Shown in pieces: positions 1-6,545 of a DNA stretch of 18,581 bases (the first letter of the stretch is position 1; every line of letters begins with the position of its first letter). The DNA is taken from contig VMCW01000088.1 in the NCBI GenBank assembly GCA_008081175.1, positions 1-18,581 of the forward strand. The letters run 5' to 3'. Source of the stretch: Flavobacteriaceae bacterium (GTDB lineage Bacteria > Bacteroidota > Bacteroidia > Flavobacteriales > Flavobacteriaceae). Both the position numbers and the translations under genes were made by a program. The notes below the pieces were generated by a model. That model saw only the letters and a program-made list of their open reading frames with translations, ran no database searches and was not told the origin of the DNA.

Positions 1-1
1 C

Positions 2-745
2 CATTTTGCCAGCCCTTTTCTTCTCCCTCAAACAGTCATTACTTACGGTTTGGGTGCAAGTGCACTTGCTCAAAGAATTGAACATTGGGAAGAGGGTTTG
101 CCAAAAAGTCTTAAACTTGCTTACCTACCCAACTTGGGAAAAGTACGCTTGCGTATTTCTGGTAAAGGAGCTGATGAAAAACAACTTGAGCAGCTAATCG
201 ATTATGAGTTTGATAAACTAATTCCCCTCATAAAGGATATTTTTGTCGGTTATGAAGATCACACCTCTCTAGAAGAAAAAATTCAAGCTCAGTTTCTAGC
301 TAAAAAGATGACCTTGGCCACAGCTGAGAGTTGTACAGGAGGTCAAATAGCATCTCTGTTGACAAAAGTTCCAGGTGCTTCTGGTTATTTTAGAGGGAGT
401 ATAGTTCCCTACCACACCCAGTCGAAAGAAACGCTGCTTGGAGTCTCTAAAGAATTGATTGAAAAGGACTCTGTTGTCAGTCAATCTGTAGCAGAAGCTA
501 TGGCACAACAGGTGCGTGAAAAGTTTCAAGCTACTGTTGGCTTAGCGACCACAGGAAACGCTGGTCCATCAAAAGGGGATTCTGATGCAGAGGTCGGAAC
601 GGTCTGGATTGCTGTAGCTACAAAAGATCGGGTTTTGAGTGAAAAATTCCTCTTTGGCAAACACCGCGAACGGGTGGTAGGAAAGGCAGTCAATAAAGCA
701 CTTGAGATGGTTTATAAAGAAATCTCAACGATAGCTAATCAATAA
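2..745 (+). CDS. cinA: CinA family protein, C-terminal part including nicotinamide-nucleotide amidase domain (5' truncated by window edge)
   Basis: The frame is open from base 2 with no start codon needed, so this is the last 247 codons of a longer gene; a TTG at base 50 is internal, because the reading upstream of it (…TVITYGLGAS…) is ordinary CinA sequence. The visible part holds the end of the molybdopterin-binding-like domain, a small middle domain (about residues 37-85 of the fragment) and the C-terminal PncC-type domain (about 90-247). That domain carries AESCTGG (108-114), the GASGYFRGSIVPY segment (125-137) and TTGNAGP (183-189) followed by EVGTVWIA. The domain is known to deamidate nicotinamide mononucleotide to nicotinate mononucleotide in NAD salvage; the N-terminal domain of full-length CinA proteins is linked to ADP-ribose pyrophosphatase activity. 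No hairpin terminator follows. CinA next to rpmB is a common arrangement in flavobacteria as I recall it. Confidence 0.95.
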   Translation, partial: HFASPFLLPQTVITYGLGASALAQRIEHWEEGLPKSLKLAYLPNLGKVRLRISGKGADEKQLEQLIDYEFDKLIPLIKDIFVGYEDHTSLEEKIQAQFLAKKMTLATAESCTGGQIASLLTKVPGASGYFRGSIVPYHTQSKETLLGVSKELIEKDSVVSQSVAEAMAQQVREKFQATVGLATTGNAGPSKGDSDAEVGTVWIAVATKDRVLSEKFLFGKHRERVVGKAVNKALEMVYKEISTIANQ

Positions 746-950
746 CTTTTTAACTTTCCTTATTCAGCGTTCATCATGACACACTCTTAAAAAAAGCTTT
801 TTTGGGAATAGTAGGCTACGGTGCTGTTTCAGGTTAATTTTAAACGTTAATAAATCGCTTCCAAAAAATAATCTTCCTGCGTAATTTACACTATACTTCA
901 TGTAGCTCCAGTCCAATTTCAATTATTTTAAATATAAGACATAAGAATTT

Positions 951-979
951 TTGTAACTATAATAAAAATATTAAATTTG
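951..979 (+). promoter_or_regulatory. Bacteroidota-type promoter for the rpmB operon
   Basis: TAAATTTG at 972-979 is an exact match to the Bacteroidota -7 element TAnnTTTG, and a TTG at 951-953 inside a T run sits 18 bases upstream, within the usual -33 spacing. Transcription would start near base 983-985, giving a leader of about 20 bases before the rpmB ATG. The rest of the 746-1003 gap is AT-rich; I see no tRNA, riboswitch fold or credible gene in it. Confidence 0.65.
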
Positions 980-1003
980 CACCCACATTAAAACAAGACC
1001 ATC

Positions 1004-1243
1004 ATGTCCAAAGTTTGTGAAATAAGCGGAAAGCGCGTCATGTTTGGGAACAACGTTTCCCACGCATTGAACAGAACAAAACGTCGCTTTGATGCCAACA
1101 TCATCAAAAAGCGTTTTTTTATCCCTGAGGAAGACAAGTGGATTACACTTAACATTTCAACAGCGGTTTTAAAAACGATTAATAAAAAAGGCATTTCTGC
1201 AGTTTTGAAAGAAGCCAGAGAAAAAGGACACTATAAAGGGTAA
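1004..1243 (+). CDS. rpmB: Large-subunit ribosomal protein bL28
   Basis: A 79-residue basic protein starting MSKVCEISGKRVMFGNNVSH, which is the conserved L28 opening (Cys-x-x-[ST]-GK followed by GNNVSHA). The C-terminal half reads KWITLNISTAVLKTINKKGI, the usual L28 core. Length equals the normal family length. It is a structural component of the 50S subunit. It is the first gene of a three-gene ribosomal operon, with rpmG beginning 5 bases after its stop. The upstream bases are A-rich without a Shine-Dalgarno motif. The 68-residue frame antisense to it is a shadow. Confidence 0.98.
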   Translation: MSKVCEISGKRVMFGNNVSHALNRTKRRFDANIIKKRFFIPEEDKWITLNISTAVLKTINKKGISAVLKEAREKGHYKG

Positions 1244-1248
1244 TCACC

Positions 1249-1431
1249 ATGGCAAAGAAAGGAAATAGAGTTCAAGTTATCTTAGAATGTACCGAGCACA
1301 AAGAGTCAGGACGTCCTGGAACATCTCGATACATCACTACTAAAAACAAGAAAAATACGCCTGAGCGTTTAGAAATTAAAAAATTTAACCCCATTTTGAA
1401 AAAAATGACGGTTCACAAAGAAATCAAGTAA
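1249..1431 (+). CDS. rpmG: Large-subunit ribosomal protein bL33, zinc-free type
   Basis: A 60-residue basic protein, MAKKGNRVQVILECTEHK…, matching L33 in length and in the SRYITTKNKKNTPERLE segment (about 26-42) and the C-terminal VHKEIK. L33 exists in forms with and without two CxxC zinc pairs. This copy has only one cysteine (Cys14), and the C-terminal pair is replaced by NPILKK, so it is the zinc-independent (C-minus) form. It sits 5 bases after rpmB and 3 bases before the DUF4295/bL38 gene, so the three are almost certainly co-transcribed. A zinc-binding paralogue or its absence elsewhere cannot be judged from this window. Confidence 0.97.
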   Translation: MAKKGNRVQVILECTEHKESGRPGTSRYITTKNKKNTPERLEIKKFNPILKKMTVHKEIK

Positions 1432-1434
1432 GTC

Positions 1435-1587
1435 ATGGCAAAGAAATCCGTAGCAACATTACAAACCGGTTCAAAAAGATTAACGAAAGCCATTAAAATG
1501 GTTAAGAAGCAGGGTAAAGATTCCTATAGTTTTGTAGAAACAATTATTCCTCCTGACATGGCTTCTGAATGGTTGAGTAAACAATAA
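1435..1587 (+). CDS. DUF4295 family small ribosomal protein (Bacteroidota bL38)
   Basis: A 50-codon gene opening MAKKSVATLQTGSKRLTKAI and ending PPDMASEWLSKQ, then TAA. It matches the Bacteroidota family annotated DUF4295, which as I recall was recognised as an extra large-subunit protein (bL38) in a cryo-EM structure of the Flavobacterium johnsoniae ribosome; that identification rests on memory, the family match on the sequence. It is strongly basic in its first 30 residues, fitting rRNA contact. The ATG lies 3 bases after the rpmG stop, and an intrinsic terminator follows, so it is the last gene of the rpmB-rpmG operon. It is easily missed by length-filtered gene callers. Confidence 0.93.
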   Translation: MAKKSVATLQTGSKRLTKAIKMVKKQGKDSYSFVETIIPPDMASEWLSKQ

Positions 1588-1608
1588 TTTTACTCTAATT
1601 TACCTTTT

Positions 1609-1642
1609 AAAGCTACTCACCTGAGTAGCTTTTTTTATTTTT
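1609..1642 (+). terminator. Intrinsic terminator after the rpmB-rpmG-bL38 operon
   Basis: AGCTACTC (1611-1618) pairs with GAGTAGCT (1623-1630) around a 4-base loop, extended by AA/TT to a 10-bp stem, and is followed directly by six Ts, an A and five more Ts. This is a textbook rho-independent terminator for the plus strand. It ends only about 6 bases before the ftsY ATG. Confidence 0.88.
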
Positions 1643-1648
1643 ACACTT

Positions 1649-2590
1649 ATGGGAAAATTAAAGGCCTTTTTTTCAAAGCAAGATCAGCAAAAGTTAGAGA
1701 CCGGTCTGGCTAAAACCAAAAAATCTTTTTTGTCTCGTCTTGGAACAGCAGTCGCTGGGAAAACAAAGATCGACGAGGAGGTATTGGATGAATTGGAGGA
1801 CATTCTTATACAGTCAGATGTGGGGGTGTCGACCACAATAAAGATCATTGAGGCTCTCGAAGCCAGAACAGCAAAAGAAAAGTATTTGGGAATGGATGAT
1901 TTGATCAAGATGATGCGGGAAGAAATTTCTACATTATTGGTAAGACCAAGTGCTCAAACAGAACCTGATACAGGCTCCCTTCCTCATGTAATCATGGTAG
2001 TAGGTGTAAATGGGGTGGGAAAAACGACAACGGTAGGAAAATTGGCACATCTTCTGAAGTCCCAAGGTAAAGAAGTAATGTTGGGTGCGGCAGATACCTT
2101 TAGAGCAGGAGCAATTGATCAGCTTCAAATTTGGGCAGACCGTGTTGAAGTTCCTTTAATCAGACAAGAAATGGGAAGTGATCCAGCCTCTGTTGCTTTT
2201 GATACTCTACAAGCGGCAACAGCCAAAGGGGTTGACGTTGTTTTAATCGATACTGCAGGGAGATTACACAATAAAATTAACTTAATGAACGAGTTGGCTA
2301 AAGTGAAACGTGTTATGTCAAAAGTGATTTCAGATGCACCCCATGAAGTGCTTTTAGTTCTTGATGGTTCCACGGGTCAAAACGCCTTTGAACAGGCCAA
2401 ACAATTTACTGCTGCTACAGAAGTTACTAGTCTTGCGATCACAAAACTAGACGGAACTGCAAAAGGAGGTGTTTTATTGGGAATCTCAGATCAGTTTCAA
2501 ATTCCAGTAAAGTACATTGGTGTAGGAGAGGGTATAGAGGACCTTCAAAATTTCGAGGCGGAACAATTCATCCAAACTTTATTCAGTTAA
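1649..2590 (+). CDS. ftsY: Signal recognition particle receptor FtsY
   Basis: FtsY is the SRP receptor GTPase: it docks SRP-bound ribosome-nascent chains at the inner membrane and hands them to SecYEG or YidC. The 313-residue protein is a short FtsY made almost only of the NG domain, without the long acidic A domain of Escherichia coli. The N helical bundle covers about 12-100. GTPase motifs follow in order: GVNGVGKT (119-126), DTFRAGA (149-155), DTAGR (201-205), TKLDGTAKGG (265-274) and the closing GVGEGIEDL (291-299). A short amphipathic N-terminus (MGKLKAFFSK) may serve as membrane anchor, by inference. FtsY rather than Ffh because no M domain follows. It begins just after the ribosomal operon's terminator and heads a block in which the next three genes follow at 4-5 bases. 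Confidence 0.98.
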   Translation: MGKLKAFFSKQDQQKLETGLAKTKKSFLSRLGTAVAGKTKIDEEVLDELEDILIQSDVGVSTTIKIIEALEARTAKEKYLGMDDLIKMMREEISTLLVRPSAQTEPDTGSLPHVIMVVGVNGVGKTTTVGKLAHLLKSQGKEVMLGAADTFRAGAIDQLQIWADRVEVPLIRQEMGSDPASVAFDTLQAATAKGVDVVLIDTAGRLHNKINLMNELAKVKRVMSKVISDAPHEVLLVLDGSTGQNAFEQAKQFTAATEVTSLAITKLDGTAKGGVLLGISDQFQIPVKYIGVGEGIEDLQNFEAEQFIQTLFS

Positions 2591-2595
2591 TCAGC

Positions 2596-3579
2596 ATGAA
2601 AATAATCAAAGGCTTTGCTGTTTTTTTATTGTTGCTTGGAGCAATATATTTGTTGGGTCCTCGAGTGGAAACTCCTTTGTTTAGCGATCAGATTGTCGAA
2701 GTTCCTTCTGACCTTGCTGCACTTCAAGAATGGGTCGATGAAAAAGAGAAGGCTATGGGTAATGTACGTCCTGGAAATGCGTCTGAAATCAGTTTTTTTA
2801 ACGACTCTCTTCCTCAAAAAACAGCATACAGTGTTCTTTATTTACATGGGTTTACAGCCTCAGGTAAAGAGGGGGACCCTGTTCACCGTACTATCGCTAA
2901 AGCATTAGGAGCAAATCTATATGTGCCTCGGCTTTATGGACACGGATTGGAGGAAAAAGAACCTATGTTGCAATTTAATAATGATGGTTACTGGGAGTCT
3001 GGAAAAGAAGCACTAGCAGTTGCAAAACAATTGGGAGATAAGGTTATTGTTTTGGGTACTTCCCATGGAGGGGCACTTTCTTTGAGTTTGGGAACCGATC
3101 CGAGTATTGCTGCAATTTGTCTCTTTGGTCCAAATATCGCTGTCTTTGATCCTCTTTCAAAACTATTGTCTAAACCCTGGGGACTCCAAATTGCCCGTCT
3201 AGCAAAGGGAGGAAATTATCACATAATGGACAAAGCCAGTGAGGAAAAAAAGCGTTTTTGGACTTGGAAAACACGATTAGAGAGTTTGACTCACATGCAA
3301 AAGTTTTTAGATGTCAAAATGAGGAAGGCTACTTTTAGTAAAATCAATGTGCCTGTTTTCTTGGGATATTATTACAAGAATGATAGTTTACAAGACAAGG
3401 TAGTTTCTGTGCCTGCTATGTTGAATATGTTTGATCAATTGGGGACACCTAAGGCGCTTAAAGAAAAAAGGGCCTTTCCAGAAGCAGGTGATCATGTCAT
3501 CACTTCGTCTTTAAGTACAGCGGTATATGATGAAGTGGCTTCAGAAGCAATTCGTTTCCTCAAAGAAAAGCTTGAGTAA
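2596..3579 (+). CDS. Membrane-anchored or exported alpha/beta hydrolase (serine hydrolase)
   Basis: A 327-residue protein with an N-terminal hydrophobic segment (about 5-21, FAVFLLLLGAIYLLG) that would anchor it in the inner membrane or act as a signal, placing the enzyme in the periplasm. The alpha/beta-hydrolase fold is shown by the oxyanion-hole motif LHGFTASG (83-90), the RLYGHG loop (112-117), the nucleophile elbow GTSHGG (154-159, Ser156) and a late GDH (298-300) giving the catalytic His300; Asp263 or Asp267 could be the acid. The fold is shared by carboxylesterases, lipases and monoglyceride lipases, so the substrate is unknown. It starts 5 bases after ftsY and ends 4 bases before the amidase gene. 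Pairing with a lipoprotein hydrolase suggests an envelope task, by inference only. Confidence 0.85.
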   Translation: MKIIKGFAVFLLLLGAIYLLGPRVETPLFSDQIVEVPSDLAALQEWVDEKEKAMGNVRPGNASEISFFNDSLPQKTAYSVLYLHGFTASGKEGDPVHRTIAKALGANLYVPRLYGHGLEEKEPMLQFNNDGYWESGKEALAVAKQLGDKVIVLGTSHGGALSLSLGTDPSIAAICLFGPNIAVFDPLSKLLSKPWGLQIARLAKGGNYHIMDKASEEKKRFWTWKTRLESLTHMQKFLDVKMRKATFSKINVPVFLGYYYKNDSLQDKVVSVPAMLNMFDQLGTPKALKEKRAFPEAGDHVITSSLSTAVYDEVASEAIRFLKEKLE

Positions 3580-3583
3580 CACT

Positions 3584-5227
3584 ATGGAAAAATCATTTTT
3601 TATTCTTCTTTTAGTATTAAGTGCTATTTCGTGCAAAAAAGAGTACGCCCCTTTAAATCGTTGGGTTGCATATGACGAAACAGAAGAGTTGGCAGCAAAC
3701 CAGAATCATTCTTTACAAAGAATGCGTTACAAACGGATTCAATCGAAACACTCGGATCGAAACACTCTTTTTATTCCTTTTGAAAAGGAATTAAGAGGCT
3801 TTACAAAAAAGGACTACGAGCGTTTAAAGCCTTTTGTTTTAGAGCAAAACATAGTAAACATTCAGAAGTATGTTGAACAAGGTGACTTGACTTATGAGCA
3901 GCTGTGCTTGTTTTATTTGTATCGTATCTATCGATATGAAACGGATAAAAACACCTATTTAAATGCCCTTATCTCTTTAAACCCTGAAGTTCTCTCTCAG
4001 GCTCGTGAACGTGACAAAAACAGAGAGAAGGCACTTCAGCACCCTTTATACGGTATTCCAATTCTATTAAAAGACAACATCAATGCTGTTCCCATGGCAA
4101 CGACAGCGGGTGCCGCTGCTTTTCAATTTAATTATCCCCAAGAAGACGCTTTTTTAGTAAAACAACTCCGCGAAAAAGGAGGTTTGATCCTAGGAAAAGT
4201 CAATCTGAGTGAATGGGCGTATTATTTTTGTTCAGGCTGTCCACTGGGTTACAGTGCCATGGGTGGACAAACTTTAAATCCCTACGGTAGAAAACGATTT
4301 GAAACGGGAGGATCCAGCTCGGGTAGTGGCGTTGCTGTAGCTGCAAATTACGCTGCTGTTGCTATTGGTTCTGAAACTTCGGGTTCTATTTTGTCCCCCT
4401 CTGGTAAAAACAGTGTAGTGGGGTTAAAACCTACTATTGGAGCCGTAAGTAGAGGAGGAGTGGTTCCTATTTCAAGCACCTTAGATACTGCAGGACCCAT
4501 GACTAAAAATGTTCTGGATAATGCAATTGTAATGAGTGCCCTTATCGGAAAAGATACAGCAGATTCCTATAGCTATTTAAGTAAACCCATTGTATACAAA
4601 GGTTTGGATACTGTAAGCTTGAAAGGAAAACGTCTGGGAGTACTTCATACCTTTGAAAAAGACAGTTTAATGCATTTGGTTTTAAATCAAATGAAAAACG
4701 CAGGAGCAGAAATCATTTCAATAACCCCTCCAGAGAGTACTTTGAACAATTTTAGAAGGCTGCTGGACATTGATATGCGTGCTGATTTACCAAAATACAT
4801 CAAAAATTACGGAGCGAAAGACTTGAAGTTTGATTCTGTTCAAGATGTCATAGCCTTTAACCTAAAAGACAGTTTATTACACGCTCCATATGGCCAAGAA
4901 ATTTTCATGCGCATAGCAAAAGAAACACGCTCGCAAAAAGATTTTGAATCGGATAAAGAAGAACTGATGAGTCTGGCAAAAAATTATTTTAGATCTCTTG
5001 AGGAGCAACATTTAGATGCAATACTCTCTATTGATAACAACACGGCTAGCTTTGCAGCTGCAGCACATTACCCAGCCCTTGGAGTTCCTATGGGCTACAA
5101 GACAAACGGTCAACCACAGAATCTAACCTTCATAGCACCCTCTAGACACGAACAGCTACTACTAGAATTAGGTGCTGCTTTTGAACGTTTGGTTCCTGCT
5201 AGAAAAATTCCAGCAAACTTTCAGTAA
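3584..5227 (+). CDS. Amidase-signature family lipoprotein (peptide-amidase-like)
   Basis: A 547-residue enzyme. I place the start at ATG 3584, four bases after the hydrolase stop, because it begins MEKSFFILLLVLSAISCKKE, a lipoprotein signal peptide with the modified cysteine at 17; the frame is open back to 3527, but that longer version would bury the signal. The Ser-cisSer-Lys triad of amidase-signature enzymes is visible: Lys163 in GIPILLKDN, the TGGSSSGSG block (241-249, probably cis-Ser244) and the nucleophile Ser268 in GSETSGS. The 24-residue spacing between the two serines equals that of peptide amidase and fatty-acid amide hydrolase. The lipobox makes it an envelope enzyme, unlike the cytoplasmic GatA subunit, and gatB/gatC are not nearby. 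It hydrolyses an amide, possibly a peptide C-terminal amide; the real substrate is unknown. rimO follows by 4 bases. Confidence 0.9.
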   Translation: MEKSFFILLLVLSAISCKKEYAPLNRWVAYDETEELAANQNHSLQRMRYKRIQSKHSDRNTLFIPFEKELRGFTKKDYERLKPFVLEQNIVNIQKYVEQGDLTYEQLCLFYLYRIYRYETDKNTYLNALISLNPEVLSQARERDKNREKALQHPLYGIPILLKDNINAVPMATTAGAAAFQFNYPQEDAFLVKQLREKGGLILGKVNLSEWAYYFCSGCPLGYSAMGGQTLNPYGRKRFETGGSSSGSGVAVAANYAAVAIGSETSGSILSPSGKNSVVGLKPTIGAVSRGGVVPISSTLDTAGPMTKNVLDNAIVMSALIGKDTADSYSYLSKPIVYKGLDTVSLKGKRLGVLHTFEKDSLMHLVLNQMKNAGAEIISITPPESTLNNFRRLLDIDMRADLPKYIKNYGAKDLKFDSVQDVIAFNLKDSLLHAPYGQEIFMRIAKETRSQKDFESDKEELMSLAKNYFRSLEEQHLDAILSIDNNTASFAAAAHYPALGVPMGYKTNGQPQNLTFIAPSRHEQLLLELGAAFERLVPARKIPANFQ

Positions 5228-5231
5228 GGCT

Positions 5232-6533
5232 ATGCGAACAAAATCTACCAAAACTAACACCATTAACGTTATCACTCTAGGCTGTTCCAAAAACATCTAT
5301 GATTCTGAGGTACTTATGGGACAACTCAAAGCCAACGATAAAAAGGTGGTGCACGAAAAAGAAGGGAATATTGTTGTTATCAACACCTGTGGATTTATTG
5401 ATAATGCTAAAGAAGAATCCGTTAACACCATTTTAGAGCAAATAAAACACAAAGAGGCAGGAAAAGTAGATGAGGTTTATGTCACAGGTTGTTTGAGTGA
5501 ACGATATAAACCTGATTTAGAAAAAGAAATCCCCCAAGTTGATGCTTATTTTGGGACCTCAGATTTACCACAACTTTTAAAGGTTTTGGGTGCTGACTAT
5601 AAACACGAACTAGTCGGAGAGCGTTTGTTGACAACACCCAAGCATTTTGCTTATTTAAAAATTGCTGAAGGGTGCGACCGTCCGTGTTCGTTTTGTGCTA
5701 TACCACTAATGCGAGGAAAACACCGCTCCACCCCCATAGAAGATTTAGTCAAGCAAGCCCAGCAGTTAGCAAAAGACGGAGTAAAAGAACTCATGCTGAT
5801 AGCTCAAGACTTGACCTATTTCGGATTAGATCTCTATAAAAAAAGAAGATTGGCCGACTTGCTTCGCGCTCTAGCAGGAGTTGATGGAATTGAATGGATT
5901 CGTTTACATTACGCCTTTCCCACAGGTTTTCCCGAAGATGTTCTTCAAGTAATGCGTGAAGAACCAAAGGTGTGCAACTACCTAGATATTCCCTTGCAGC
6001 ATATCTCTGACCCCATTTTAAAATCCATGCGCCGAGGGACAACCCAAGAAAAAACCACAAATCTTCTTCAAAAATTTAGAGCAGAAGTTCCTGGTATCAT
6101 CTTGAGAACATCCTTGATTGTGGGCTATCCTGGTGAGACTGAGGAAGATTTTGAACTACTTAAAAAATGGGTAAAGGAGATGCGTTTTGAACGATTAGGA
6201 TGCTTTACCTACAGTCACGAAGAAAACACCCACGCACACCAGTTAGAAGACGATGTGCCTGAAGAACTCAAGCAGGAGCGTTCCAACATAATAATGGAAC
6301 TCCAGTCTCAAATCTCTTGGGAGCATAATCAGGGATGTGTAGGCAAAACCTTCCGTTGTTTAATAGACCGTAAGGAAGGTGTTCATTTCATAGGACGCAC
6401 CTATATGGACTCTCCTGATGTAGATAATGAAGTTCTGATTGATGCTACAAAGTACTACCTAAAGCAAGGGGACTTTGCAACAATTAAAATTACAGAAGCA
6501 ACCGATTACGATCTAATAGGTGTTCCTGTTTAG
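5232..6533 (+). CDS. rimO: Ribosomal protein uS12 methylthiotransferase RimO
   Basis: RimO is a radical-SAM enzyme that adds a methylthio group to a conserved aspartate of ribosomal protein S12. The 433-residue protein has the UPF0004 N-terminal domain with three cluster cysteines (Cys18 in TLGCSKN, Cys53 in NTCGF, Cys87 in TGCLSE), the radical-SAM domain with CDRPCSFC (148-155; CX3CX2C) and a C-terminal TRAM domain (about 370-433). LGCSKNIYDSEVLMG marks RimO rather than the tRNA-modifying MiaB, as does the CSFCAIP form of the SAM motif. The start is ATG 5232, four bases after the amidase stop; the frame is open to 5172, but that stretch lies inside the amidase gene. It is last in the ftsY block, and the convergent M14 gene ends 12 bases away with no strong hairpin between them. 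Confidence 0.97.
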   Translation: MRTKSTKTNTINVITLGCSKNIYDSEVLMGQLKANDKKVVHEKEGNIVVINTCGFIDNAKEESVNTILEQIKHKEAGKVDEVYVTGCLSERYKPDLEKEIPQVDAYFGTSDLPQLLKVLGADYKHELVGERLLTTPKHFAYLKIAEGCDRPCSFCAIPLMRGKHRSTPIEDLVKQAQQLAKDGVKELMLIAQDLTYFGLDLYKKRRLADLLRALAGVDGIEWIRLHYAFPTGFPEDVLQVMREEPKVCNYLDIPLQHISDPILKSMRRGTTQEKTTNLLQKFRAEVPGIILRTSLIVGYPGETEEDFELLKKWVKEMRFERLGCFTYSHEENTHAHQLEDDVPEELKQERSNIIMELQSQISWEHNQGCVGKTFRCLIDRKEGVHFIGRTYMDSPDVDNEVLIDATKYYLKQGDFATIKITEATDYDLIGVPV

Positions 6534-6545
6534 ATCTGTATTTTT

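Noticed and set aside
789..803. Palindrome of A7-GC-T6 after cinA
   Set aside because: A pure A/T stem with no loop to speak of; not a convincing terminator or operator.
754..837. Open frame reading …KKAFLGIVGYGAVSG then stop, downstream of cinA
   Set aside because: About 27 codons with no start codon and no recognisable family; it might be a gene remnant, but chance is as likely, so I do not annotate it.
3527..3583. Longer amidase N-terminus from ATG 3527
   Set aside because: It overlaps the hydrolase gene and places 19 polar residues before a good lipoprotein signal peptide.
5172..5231. Longer rimO N-terminus
   Set aside because: The extension lies within the amidase coding sequence; ATG 5232 gives the normal RimO start region.
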